Source: Reyranella sp.
Lineage (GTDB): Bacteria; Pseudomonadota; Alphaproteobacteria; Reyranellales; Reyranellaceae
Direction: 5' to 3'
NCBI GenBank assembly: GCA_019750135.1
Contig: JAIEOV010000073.1
Location: 1 to 35,499 of the forward strand
DNA: 35,499 nt
The stretch's first letter is position 1. Each line of letters opens with the position of its first letter. The notes beneath the pieces are model-generated. The model was given only the letters and a program-made list of their open reading frames with translations. It did no database searches and was not told the DNA's origin. Positions 1 through 7,097 of this stretch are shown piece by piece. The position numbers and the translations under genes are program-made.

Positions 1-297
1 ACCAACGTGCTGTGGCAGCCCGAGGCCAAGGCCGCGTTCGAGAAGGCCAACATCGACATCTCGACCTTGGCGGCCCGTATCAAGCACGTCATGCAGGCGA
101 CCTTCGCCGGCCGCCGCGTCGTCGTGTTCTCCGGCGGTGAGGCCAAGGACCTCGAAGGCCTGTTCACAGAGATCCGCGGCCTGCGCGACGGCGGCGCCAA
201 TGGCTCGATCATCGGCCGCAACACCTTCCAGCGCCCGCGCGAAGAGGCGCTCGACATGCTCGACAAGATCGTCGGCATCTATCAGGGCAAGATGTAA
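1..297 (+). CDS. Class I fructose-bisphosphate aldolase, C-terminal 98 residues (5' end outside window)
   Basis: The reading frame is open from base 1 and ends in TAA at 295-297, so the gene is cut by the window edge. The C-terminal stretch with GGANGSIIGRNTFQRP followed by EALDMLDKIVGIYQG matches the end of the archaeal/FbaB-type (DeoC-like TIM barrel) class I aldolase, where the last strand holds a phosphate-binding GR motif. The family cleaves fructose-1,6-bisphosphate to dihydroxyacetone phosphate and glyceraldehyde-3-phosphate through a lysine Schiff base; that lysine lies upstream of this fragment and cannot be checked. A strong terminator follows 44 bases after the stop, so this is the last gene of its transcript. 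The family call rests on the C-terminus only. Confidence 0.8.
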   Translation, partial: TNVLWQPEAKAAFEKANIDISTLAARIKHVMQATFAGRRVVVFSGGEAKDLEGLFTEIRGLRDGGANGSIIGRNTFQRPREEALDMLDKIVGIYQGKM

Positions 298-340
298 CTC
301 CTCGCAGCGGCGGGGCTTCCTACCTCGCCCGCCCCTTTGG

Positions 341-374
341 AAGGCCCGCCCTGGCATCTCGGCGGGCCTTTCTC
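341..374 (+). terminator. Rho-independent terminator after the aldolase gene
   Basis: AAGGCCCGCC (341-350) pairs perfectly with GGCGGGCCTT (361-370) around a 10-base loop, and TTTCTC follows. It lies downstream of the aldolase stop and upstream of the minus-strand mini-gene, so it may serve both directions. The same stem core recurs at 1850-1877. Confidence 0.8.
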
Positions 375-384
375 ATAGGCGTCT

Positions 385-486
385 CTACCATTTCAGGATC
401 TGGCGAAGTCCATACCAAGCGAGATACCCGAGCGACGCTATCGCCGCGGCACCCACACTCAGGTAGGCCAGAAGGCTCCAAGACAT
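385..486 (-). CDS. Putative 33-residue single-span membrane peptide
   Basis: On the minus strand an ATG at 486-484 opens a 33-codon frame ending in TAG at 387-385. The ATG is preceded by GGAG about 7 bases upstream. The peptide starts MSWSLLAYLSVG and ends YGLRQILKW: a central hydrophobic and aromatic helix of about 22 residues with positive charges only after it, the layout of a one-pass membrane miniprotein. It faces the aldolase gene and shares its terminator. No family was recognised; sizes like this occur among accessory subunits of membrane complexes (KdpF, CcoQ, CydX), but nothing nearby points to a partner. Support is composition plus ribosome-binding site, so it remains a prediction. 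Confidence 0.4.
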   Translation of the reverse strand: MSWSLLAYLSVGAAAIASLGYLAWYGLRQILKW

Positions 487-796
487 CGATTGCTCCGCTC
501 AGCCGCAAGCGCATCGGCCGTAAAGTGAATCAATGCTGTCGGAAGGCCGGGAGTTGCCAACCGGACTCGTCTCTCGTCGGCGTTGCCCCTGAGCTTCGGT
601 CGTGCGTGCGGTACCGCACCCTTCGCGACGTCGTTGGAAGAGGCCCAGGCGGCTCGCTCTGCCCTTCTAAGAAAAACTCCAAAGTGAAACTGCAAAGCAT
701 CGCCGGTTGTTGGTGGCGATGCTGGTGGTTGGGTGCGGGAATGGCCGGAAGGGCTGTCCATCCGGAATTCTGCGACCACCGGCGGAGGTATTCATC
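487..796. other. 310-base spacer with no convincing gene
   Basis: Frames are open on both strands but none has a good ribosome-binding site or a recognisable protein. The only structure seen is a perfect 14-base palindrome, GTGCGGTACCGCAC, at 606-619, which could be a protein-binding site or chance. Confidence 0.4.
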
Positions 797-949
797 ATGG
801 AGGAAGCACCAGAGACGCTGGTGGCTGTCTGCCAGATTGCAGGTCTTGTTGCGGCACGGACTTTCTCAGCATCCTGGTTGCAGGCGGTACTGGCGGCATT
901 CGCGGTGTCCTTGATCGTCGCGCCCTGGAAGGCTCAAACACAGAACTAG
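797..949 (+). CDS. Putative 50-residue hydrophobic protein
   Basis: ATG at 797 is preceded by GGCGGAGG about 8 bases upstream, a better initiation site than the earlier in-frame ATG at 707, which has none. The 50-residue product begins MEEAPETLVAVCQIAGLVAA and has a second hydrophobic segment (WLQAVLAAFAVSLIVAPW, about residues 27-44), so it may be membrane associated. No family was recognised. The spacing on both sides suggests a single-gene unit inside the accessory stretch between the aldolase and thiE genes. Confidence 0.35.
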   Translation: MEEAPETLVAVCQIAGLVAARTFSASWLQAVLAAFAVSLIVAPWKAQTQN

Positions 950-1167
950 ACTAGGACCTCTCTGTCGTGAACCTGCTCCGTTTTTCTGAGGGGATCGCGT
1001 AACGGCTCATTTCGCGTTGAGAGCATTGACGGGCTGTTGCTCGTGATGATGGCCTTGGCTGGTCTTCTGCAGCCGGGGCTGTAACCGGCGAAGCGGTACG
1101 CTCGCCACACCGCATCGAACGCACATAGACAGGCCCGCCATTCAAAAGACCGCAGGGCGCCACCCCA

Positions 1168-1716
1168 TCATCCGATTACGCCAGCGCTTTTCATGGCGGC
1201 GAGCAGGTCCTTCGCCCAATCGTCGAACTCACGCGTCGTTGCCCGAGTGACGATGACGTAGGAGTCGTTTGTCCAGATCACTTTTCCGGCCCGGACGAGC
1301 GACGTGGTGAGAAAAAATTGATGGGTGCAGGCCGTGTGGCATCTGGACTGGGACCGGATGACGTTGACCGTCAGGAGCGTTGTCGCTGTTGGCGAAAGCG
1401 CCAGGTTGTAGCGCTGGGCGAGCGGAGGGAAGCGGGTCCGGAAGGAATCGGCGAAGAACGAGGCAAAATCGGCGGTCGCCTCCTTGACCTCCGGGACAAA
1501 GGCATCCGGCCGCGGCCGCTGGATGTTGTTGGTGGCCTGGATGCGTTGCCCATCACGCGGCAGCGGATCGAACACGATCTTCACGTCATTGACCCTTGCG
1601 ACGGAAGATCCCGCACTCCGGCTACCCTGCTGGGCGTATGCCCCCGACACCACAGCAAGGCTCCACAGGCTCAGGGCAAAAATTCGACTGCCCCGTGCCA
1701 CCCATCGACAGATCAT
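1168..1716 (-). CDS. Secreted protein of unknown function, 182 residues
   Basis: The start at 1716 is chosen because AGGGGAG sits about 6 bases upstream and the product then begins with a classic Sec signal peptide: charged MICRWVARGSR, a hydrophobic core and a likely cut after AYA before QQGS. Upstream in-frame starts would bury this signal. The mature part has an alternating pattern suggesting a mixed alpha/beta fold, with LLTVNVIRSQ and KVIWTNDSYVIV as probable strands and DDWAKDLLAAMKSAGVIG as a terminal helix. Two cysteines or nearby residues in RCHTAC could form a disulfide or be a lipid-independent redox pair. No family was recognised; general layout resembles small periplasmic or outer-membrane-associated proteins of unknown function. 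Confidence 0.7.
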   Translation of the reverse strand: MICRWVARGSRIFALSLWSLAVVSGAYAQQGSRSAGSSVARVNDVKIVFDPLPRDGQRIQATNNIQRPRPDAFVPEVKEATADFASFFADSFRTRFPPLAQRYNLALSPTATTLLTVNVIRSQSRCHTACTHQFFLTTSLVRAGKVIWTNDSYVIVTRATTREFDDWAKDLLAAMKSAGVIG

Positions 1717-1843
1717 GCGATTCTCCCCTCGGCAGGACGATACTCTCACACGCGGAAACTCCCATCTCCACGGTTGAGACCCGTCCTCTCCTGCTACCTG
1801 CCGGGTTGGCGAGATCCAGTCGGCGAGACAATCTCTCGGAATA

Positions 1844-2053
1844 TTATGGAGGCCCGCCGGACCCGAACGGCGGGCCTTCTGGCGTCTGGTCGACTGGGGT
1901 GCCGATGGGAATCGACGGGTCAATGGTGGCGGCAAGCGCTCGCCACATCTGCGCCACGGCGTTCCACGCCTTGGTGTCGGCCTTGAAACGGCGGCTCGCC
2001 GCGTAGCGTTCGCAACGCAGCGCCATCTCCTCGTATTGACTGGCAGTCCCCAT
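1844..2053 (-). CDS. Small alpha-helical conserved-type protein, 69 residues
   Basis: ATG at 2053 follows a GGGGGAA ribosome-binding site. The product starts MGTASQYEEMALRCERYAA and continues with AWNAVAQMWRALAATID. The paired pattern of an RCxxYA-like helix then a QMWRALA helix is common in short cytoplasmic proteins of unknown function in rhizobia-like alphaproteobacteria. The C-terminal tail is rich in Gly and Pro because it is encoded by a perfect hairpin (1850-1877), and the stop codon lies just past that hairpin. A longer frame upstream to 2185 lacks a ribosome-binding site and overlaps the Bug gene's end. Confidence 0.55.
   Translation of the reverse strand: MGTASQYEEMALRCERYAASRRFKADTKAWNAVAQMWRALAATIDPSIPIGTPVDQTPEGPPFGSGGPP
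1850..1877 (-). terminator. Perfect hairpin within the 3' end of the 69-residue gene
   Basis: AGGCCCGCCG (1850-1859) and CGGCGGGCCT (1868-1877) form a 10-base perfect stem with an 8-base loop. On the minus strand it is followed by CCATAATATTCC, AT-rich but without a clean T run, so it may terminate weakly. It shares its AGGCCCGCC core with the terminator at 341-370. Its position inside coding sequence is unusual. Confidence 0.45.
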
Positions 2054-2142
2054 GGTTCCCCCAGACCCTGCAAGACTGCCTTGCTTATGCCTTTCTGGCA
2101 ACGGCTCGTCTGACAACCAGGGTTGCATTTCTGTGGGGGACG

Positions 2143-3144
2143 CTACTCGGCGACGGCGCCGGAAGTTTTCACGGCCTCGCCCCACTTGGGCAGATCGCGC
2201 TGCAGCACCTTGGTGAGCTCGTCTCCGGAGGAAGCCACCACCTCGAGGCCGATCTTGGCGAGGCGCGCTTCGGTATCAGTATCCCGCAGTGCCGATGTGA
2301 AGATCTGGTTCAGCCGCGCTGCGATGTCCGGCGGCAGACCGGGCGGTCCGACGATGGCGAGCCAGCTGTCGCCCTCGAAGTCGATGCCGCTCTCCTTGAA
2401 GGTCGGCACGTCGGGCAACGCGGGCGATCGCTTCGTCGAGGCCACGCCCAGCGCGCGCACCTTGCCCGACTGGATCTGCGGCAGGGACGTGTTCACGCTG
2501 ACCGCGGTCAGCTGCACCTCGCCGGCCAGCAGCGCCTGCACCGCCGGCGCGCCGCCCTTGTAAGGCACGTGCACCATGTCGAGCCCGCCCGCCGCGGAGC
2601 GGAACAGCTCCATCGTCAGGTGCGAGCCGTTACCGGTGCCGGCCGACGAATAGGTGAACTTGCCCGGCTGGCTCTTGGCCAACGCCACGAACTCCTTGGG
2701 TGTCGTAGCCGGCACCGAGGGATGGAGCATGATCACCGTCGGGAACTTGGCCGCCAGCATGATCGGCGTGAAGTCCTTGAAGACATCGTAGGACAGCTTG
2801 GCGCCGTACAGCGTGGGCGCGATCGCGTGCGTGCCGTTGTCGGCCACGACCACCGTGTAGCCGTCGGGCGCCGATTTGCTCACCAGGGCGCTGCCCACCG
2901 TTCCGCCGGCGCCGGGCCGATTCTCGACCACGGCCTGCTGTCCGGTCTGGTCGGTGATCTTCTGCGCCACGATGCGTCCGAACGTGTCCGAATTGCCGCC
3001 GGGCGCGTGCGGCACGACGATCCTGATCGGCCGCGACGGGAAGGCCGGGGTCTGGGCGGCCGACGGCAACACGGCGGAACCGACCCCAAGACCAGCGAGC
3101 AGGCCAGCGAGCTTGAATGCCTGGCGGCGCGACGGGCGGATCAT
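2143..3144 (-). CDS. Bug/TctC-family tripartite tricarboxylate transporter substrate-binding protein
   Basis: Start at 3144 has GGAG about 7 bases upstream and places a twin-arginine-like export signal at the N-terminus (MIRPSRRQAFKLAGLLAGLG, cut near SAAQ). The mature protein opens with the family hallmark FPSRPIRIVVPHAPGGNSD, followed by GRIVAQKI, RPGAGGTVG, DGYT, GGAPAVQALLAGEV and a terminal SGDELTKVLQRDLPKW. The 333-residue length is typical. Bug proteins bind small carboxylates or related metabolites in the periplasm and usually feed a TctA/TctB membrane pair; neither lies in this window, as is common for orphan Bug receptors, so the ligand cannot be inferred. It is divergent from thiE across a 118-base spacer. 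Confidence 0.92.
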   Translation of the reverse strand: MIRPSRRQAFKLAGLLAGLGVGSAVLPSAAQTPAFPSRPIRIVVPHAPGGNSDTFGRIVAQKITDQTGQQAVVENRPGAGGTVGSALVSKSAPDGYTVVVADNGTHAIAPTLYGAKLSYDVFKDFTPIMLAAKFPTVIMLHPSVPATTPKEFVALAKSQPGKFTYSSAGTGNGSHLTMELFRSAAGGLDMVHVPYKGGAPAVQALLAGEVQLTAVSVNTSLPQIQSGKVRALGVASTKRSPALPDVPTFKESGIDFEGDSWLAIVGPPGLPPDIAARLNQIFTSALRDTDTEARLAKIGLEVVASSGDELTKVLQRDLPKWGEAVKTSGAVAE

Positions 3145-3262
3145 GCAGACTCCACGAGCGAAAAGATGGCGAACGTTGTCACGGAAGCCCCTTGGTGTCG
3201 ACGATGCGCATTGACTGCCGGTGGCCGCCGCCTCACACAACGGCTCGGAACAGGAAAGACGA

Positions 3263-3916
3263 ATGCCATCGGAACAGCGCAACGCAACGCATTGCCGGCT
3301 CTATCTCATCTCGCCGGAGCGCATCGAGCACCCGACGATCTTTGCCGACGACTTGCGCGCCGCACTCGACGGCGGTGACGTCGCGGCCTTCCAGCTCCGC
3401 CTGAAGGACGTCTCGGACGACGCCATCATACGCGCGGCCGACACGCTGCGGCCGGTCTGCCAGCAGCGCGACGTCGCCTTCATCATGAACGACCGGCCCG
3501 ACCTCGCGGTGAAGCTCGATTGCGACGGCGTGCATGTCGGTCAGGAGGACATGCCCTATGCCGAGGCGCGGCGCATCGTCGGGCCCGACCGGCAGGTCGG
3601 CGTGACCTGCAAGGCCTCGCGGCATCTCGCCATGGAGGCGGCCGAAGCCGGTGCCGACTACGTGGCGTTCGGCGCGTTCTTCCCCTCGGGCACCAAGGCC
3701 GTGACCACGCCGGCCGAACTCGACATCCTCGAATGGTGGAGCGGGCTCATGGAAGTGCCGTGCGTGGCGATCGGCGGCATCACCGCCGAGAACTGCCGGC
3801 CGGTGATCGCCGCCGGCGCCGACTTCCTCGCCGTCGCCGGTGGCGTCTGGAACCACAAGGACGGGCCGCAAGCGGCGGTGCGCGCCTTCAACGAGATTTT
3901 TTCGGCGCACCGCTAG
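3263..3916 (+). CDS. thiE: Thiamine-phosphate synthase
   Basis: This TIM-barrel enzyme joins HMP-pyrophosphate and thiazole phosphate to make thiamine monophosphate. The 217-residue product shows FQLRLKD (pyrimidine diphosphate site), FIMNDRPDLA, DGVHVGQEDMP, DYVAFGAFFPSGTK and CVAIGGIT followed by a C-terminal phosphate-binding region. The loop usually written GVSxH is GVTCKAS here, a modest variation. ATG at 3263 follows AGGAAAG and matches the usual N-terminus; an earlier in-frame ATG at 3221 adds 14 unlikely residues. No other thi gene is adjacent, and no TPP riboswitch sequence is visible upstream. Its last 29 bases overlap the convergent SGNH-type gene. Confidence 0.93.
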   Translation: MPSEQRNATHCRLYLISPERIEHPTIFADDLRAALDGGDVAAFQLRLKDVSDDAIIRAADTLRPVCQQRDVAFIMNDRPDLAVKLDCDGVHVGQEDMPYAEARRIVGPDRQVGVTCKASRHLAMEAAEAGADYVAFGAFFPSGTKAVTTPAELDILEWWSGLMEVPCVAIGGITAENCRPVIAAGADFLAVAGGVWNHKDGPQAAVRAFNEIFSAHR

Positions 3917-4985
3917 CGCCGTCGGCGCCGAGCAGCCCTTCTCGCTGCACGTACTTGGCGATCTCGGTCGCCATCAGCGCGTGGCCGGCGACGCTCGGAT
4001 GGCCGTCGCCGACGATGTACGGGTTGGGACCGCCCTCTTTCCGGTTGCGCTCGAAGGCCGGGGTAAGGTCGAGGAAGCGGATGCCCTCGCCGACCTTGTC
4101 GATGATGCCGGGCAGCGCGGCCGGCGGGCCGTAGTAGTTCGTCGGCAGGAACACGACGAGGAGCTGCGAGCCGCTGGCCTTCGCCATCCGGCTCATGCGC
4201 TGCAGGAGGAACTGGACGGCCTCGGCCTTCCTGGCATCATCCGGCTCGCGGTCCCGGCTCCAGGCATAGTACAGCCGGCCGAAGATCACGTCGGCGCCGT
4301 GCGTCAGCCAGCGCAGCGGCGTGCCGTAGTCGCCGCTCTGGTGAACCTGCAGGCGACGGACGCCGTTGCTGAGCGGCAGGGCGACGTACGGCTGGCCTGC
4401 CTCGTCCCAGGACACATGCGACACGTCGAGGCAGAACTCGTAGTAGGACGGCGCACACGGCCAGACGTTGCGCTCGAAGTGGTGGGCGATGATGCCGTAG
4501 ACGACCAGCCGCGGCCTGAGATCGAGATTGCGCTCGAGGACCTGCAGCGATTGCGTCGTGCCGTAGCTCGCCAGCGCGAAGTTGGCGACGCTGGCGCCGA
4601 GCTCGCGCCCGAGCTTGGCCGCATAGGAATCCTGGTTGGCCAGCGCATAGGCCCAGGTGAAGGAATCGCCGACCGTGACGATGTCGTAGCGCGCCGCGCT
4701 CAGCTGGCCCGGACCATCGACCCTGGCGCCGCGATCATTGGTGTAGATGTCGAACTCGAACCTCGATCGGTCGGCAATGGCCGGATAGATGTGCCGCGTA
4801 TGGGCACTGGGACGGGCCACCAGGCCGATTTCCGGGTCGTAGATCACGATGCCGTCGCCGACGGTGCTCATGGCCGGCGGCCAGACCGTCAGGTAGGCGG
4901 TCACCCAGATGCCGATCAGCAGCGCGATGGTCGTCGAGGCGAGCGCCAGGACGATGCTCTTCAAGCGGCTCCCCCGCCCCTTCAT
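3888..4985 (-). CDS. Membrane-anchored SGNH/GDSL-hydrolase-like protein
   Basis: The 365-residue product has an N-terminal membrane segment (about residues 9-35) and then an SGNH fold: block I VTVGDSFTW with the nucleophile candidate Ser108, and block V GDGHPSVAGH with Asp327 and His329 as partners. Such anchored proteins are often deacetylases or acetyltransferase-like modifiers of surface polysaccharide, but the substrate here is unknown. Its ATG overlaps the epmA stop as ATGA, so it is translationally coupled to epmA on the minus strand. The 3' end runs 29 bases into convergent thiE, and the last residues (APKKSR) are read from the complement of thiE's C-terminal codons. Confidence 0.75.
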   Translation of the reverse strand: MKGRGSRLKSIVLALASTTIALLIGIWVTAYLTVWPPAMSTVGDGIVIYDPEIGLVARPSAHTRHIYPAIADRSRFEFDIYTNDRGARVDGPGQLSAARYDIVTVGDSFTWAYALANQDSYAAKLGRELGASVANFALASYGTTQSLQVLERNLDLRPRLVVYGIIAHHFERNVWPCAPSYYEFCLDVSHVSWDEAGQPYVALPLSNGVRRLQVHQSGDYGTPLRWLTHGADVIFGRLYYAWSRDREPDDARKAEAVQFLLQRMSRMAKASGSQLLVVFLPTNYYGPPAALPGIIDKVGEGIRFLDLTPAFERNRKEGGPNPYIVGDGHPSVAGHALMATEIAKYVQREGLLGADGASGAPKKSR

Positions 4986-5977
4986 CGCACCGGCAGCCAC
5001 AGCACGTCCTCTATATGAGCGGCGCCGGTGACCAGCATCGCCAACCGGTCGAAGCCGAGGGCGATGCCGGAGCAGTCGGGCAGCCCGTGATCGAGTGCCG
5101 CCAGAAAGTCCTCGTCGACCGGCCAGCGCACGCCGTACAGCCTCTCCTTCTCGTCCATGTCGGCCTGCAGGCGGGCACGCTGGATGTCGGGATCGGTGAG
5201 CTCGCCGAAGGCGTTGGCGAGCTCGACGCCGCAGACATAGAGCTCGAAGCGCTCGGCCACCCGTGGATCGGCCGGCTTGGCGCGGGCCAGGGCGGCCATG
5301 GCGATCGGATACTCGCAAAGGATGGTCGGCCGCCCCATGCCGAGCTTGCCCTCGATCCGGTCGAACATGATGCGGAAAAAGACGTCGTCCCAGCTGTCGC
5401 CGTCGTGCATGGCGATGCCCGCGGCGCGGGCCAGCTTGTCGGCGCTGCCGACCGTGGCGAACAGGTCGACGCCGGCATGGCGCTGGAAGGCCTCCGCCAC
5501 CGTCAGCCGTTGCGGTTCCGCGCTCGGATCGCAGCGGTGCTCGCCCCAGCGCAGCTCGCTCACCCCGACGAGCGCCAGCAGCCGCTGGCAATCCCGCATG
5601 ATCGCCTCGTAGCCCACGCCGGCGCGGTACCATTCCAGCATGGTGAATTCCGGATGATGCAGCGCCGAGCCCTCGGCGTTGCGGAAAACCCGGGCGAACT
5701 GGAAGAGCCGCGGGATGCCGCCCGCCAGGAGCTTCTTCATCGCGAACTCGGGCGAGCTGTGCAGCCAGCGCTCCCGTTCCTCTCCGTCCGGCAGCTCCCA
5801 GTCCGTGGCGAACCCTGAGAGGTGCACCTCCGCGCCCGGCGCGACCTGCAGGATCGGCGTCTCGACCTCCACGAAGCCCTCCTCCGCGAACCACTGGCGG
5901 ATCGCGGCCTGCAGGCGTGCGCGCGCCTGCAGATGCGGCAGTCGCCTGGCCAGCTTGTCGGGGCGCCATTCGATCAT
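4982..5977 (-). CDS. epmA: Elongation factor P--(R)-beta-lysine ligase (EpmA/PoxA/GenX type)
   Basis: EpmA is a paralogue of the class II lysyl-tRNA synthetase catalytic core that has lost the anticodon-binding domain; it attaches (R)-beta-lysine to a conserved lysine of EF-P. Visible are the helix-rich N-terminus, VEVETPILQ (motif 1), FARVFRNAEGSALHHPEFTMLEWYRA (motif 2, described as FRNxE followed by HHPEFTMLEW), ELANAFGEL and GIALGFDRLAML (motif 3). About 331 residues is the normal EpmA size, far below LysS. Neither of two in-frame ATGs (5992, 5977) has a clear ribosome-binding site; 5977 (MIEWRPDKL) fits family N-termini better. The EF-P gene itself is 550 bases away on the other strand. 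EpmB, which makes the beta-lysine, is not in the window. Confidence 0.9.
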   Translation of the reverse strand: MIEWRPDKLARRLPHLQARARLQAAIRQWFAEEGFVEVETPILQVAPGAEVHLSGFATDWELPDGEERERWLHSSPEFAMKKLLAGGIPRLFQFARVFRNAEGSALHHPEFTMLEWYRAGVGYEAIMRDCQRLLALVGVSELRWGEHRCDPSAEPQRLTVAEAFQRHAGVDLFATVGSADKLARAAGIAMHDGDSWDDVFFRIMFDRIEGKLGMGRPTILCEYPIAMAALARAKPADPRVAERFELYVCGVELANAFGELTDPDIQRARLQADMDEKERLYGVRWPVDEDFLAALDHGLPDCSGIALGFDRLAMLVTGAAHIEDVLWLPVR

Positions 5978-6021
5978 GGCCGACCATCGCATGCCGCGAT
6001 TGTCGCGTGTAGGGTGGCCAT

Positions 6022-6387
6022 ATGACGCCCAAGCAGATCGACACCTTCTGCGGCAAACTTCCCGCCGCCACCCGAACGGTGCAGTGGGAAGGCGTCATCG
6101 TCTTCAAGGTCGGCGGCAAGATGTTCTGCCTGATCGCACCCGAAGAGCACTCGGTCGGCCGCATCTCCTTCAAGTCGGCGCCTGAGCACTACGACGCGCT
6201 CAGCCGCTCGCCGGGCTTCCGGCCGGCGCCGTACCTCGCGCGCGCCAAGTGGGTGTCGGTCGACGATCCCAAGGCGCTGACCGACGCCGAGATGAAGGCC
6301 TACATCAAGCGCGCCCATTCCGTCATCGCCGCCGCGCTGTCCAAGAAGAAGCAGAGCGAACTCGGCCTTCGGCCGAATCTCGAATAA
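6022..6387 (+). CDS. MmcQ/YjbR family protein
   Basis: The 121-residue product starts MTPKQIDTFCGKLPAATRTV and has the family features QWEGVIVFKVGGKMFCLI, an early WVSVDD segment and a helical AYIKRAHSVIAAALSKKK end. The family has a CyaY-like fold and is described as DNA-binding, with no clear enzymatic role. ATG at 6022 follows AGGGTGG. The gene lies between divergent epmA and efp; only about 44 bases separate it from the epmA start, so both promoters must sit in that short gap or inside the genes. Readthrough into efp is possible, but a 136-base leader intervenes. Confidence 0.85.
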   Translation: MTPKQIDTFCGKLPAATRTVQWEGVIVFKVGGKMFCLIAPEEHSVGRISFKSAPEHYDALSRSPGFRPAPYLARAKWVSVDDPKALTDAEMKAYIKRAHSVIAAALSKKKQSELGLRPNLE

Positions 6388-6462
6388 GGACGGGATTCGG
6401 CCCCGACAGCCTGCCGCAGCCCCGGTTGCGGCCACCCGCCGCCTTTGTTAAAAGCCCGCGCC

Positions 6463-6492
6463 GGCCTCGAACCGCCTTCCGCGGACGAGGCC
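6463..6492 (+). promoter_or_regulatory. Hairpin in the efp leader
   Basis: GGCCTCG (6463-6469) pairs with CGAGGCC (6486-6492). It lies about 31 bases before the efp start, after the AT-richer TTTGTTAAAAG (6444-6454), which may be promoter. No canonical ribosome-binding site is obvious before efp; only GCGGTAAG is near. Structure is seen, function is inferred. Confidence 0.3.
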
Positions 6493-6523
6493 GAATTCCA
6501 TTCATTCGACCTGCGGTAAGCCC

Positions 6524-7093
6524 ATGAAAGTGCCCGTTAATTCCATCCGTGCCGGCAACGTCATCGAATACAACGGCAAGCTCTGGGTGGCGGCCAAGGT
6601 GCAGCATATCAGCCCCGGCAAGGGCGGCGCCTTCGTCGCTATCGAGGCCAAGGCCCTGCGCGAGGGCAACAAGCTGCAGGAGCGCTTCCGCTCCGGAGAG
6701 ACCATCGAGCACGTCCATATCGACGAGCGCGAATGCACCTACCTGTTCAAGGACGACAACGGGTTCACCTTCATGGACAAGGAGAACTACGAGCAGCTCG
6801 TGGTCGGCGCCGACGTCCTCGATCCCGACCAGTCGCGCTGGCTGCAGGACGGCATGGAAGTGAACGTCTCGCTGTACGAGGGCACGCCGGTCGGCGTCGA
6901 GCTGCCCAAGAGCGTGACGCTCGCCGTCATCGAGGCCGATGCCGTCGTGAAGGGGCAGACCGCCTCGTCGTCCTACAAGCCCGCCGTCGTCGAAGGCGGC
7001 ATCAGGGTGATGGTGCCGCCGCACATCGCCGTTGGCACCCGGCTGGTGATCAACACCGAGGACGGCGCTTACATGGAACGCGCCAAGGATTGA
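6524..7093 (+). CDS. efp: Translation elongation factor P
   Basis: EF-P binds between the ribosomal P and E sites and relieves stalling at polyproline stretches. The 189-residue product starts MKVPVNSIRAGNVIEYNGKL and has the KOW-like N-terminal domain with loop HISPGKGGAF, where Lys33 is the position modified by EpmA-type enzymes. Domains II and III follow (ERECTYLFKDDNGFTFMD, then KSVTLAVIEADAVVKGQTASSSYKPAVVEGG and the terminal VPPHIAVGTRLVINTEDGAYMERAK). A lysine, rather than arginine, at the loop tip agrees with the nearby epmA. The following suhB-like gene starts 4 bases after the stop, so the two are one transcription unit. Confidence 0.97.
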   Translation: MKVPVNSIRAGNVIEYNGKLWVAAKVQHISPGKGGAFVAIEAKALREGNKLQERFRSGETIEHVHIDERECTYLFKDDNGFTFMDKENYEQLVVGADVLDPDQSRWLQDGMEVNVSLYEGTPVGVELPKSVTLAVIEADAVVKGQTASSSYKPAVVEGGIRVMVPPHIAVGTRLVINTEDGAYMERAKD

Positions 7094-7097
7094 TCTG

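Noticed and set aside
951..1163. 70-residue minus-strand frame
   Set aside because: No ribosome-binding site, biased composition, no family.
3145..3262. TPP riboswitch before thiE
   Set aside because: No CTGAGA-type or other THI-box sequence was found in the 118-base spacer.
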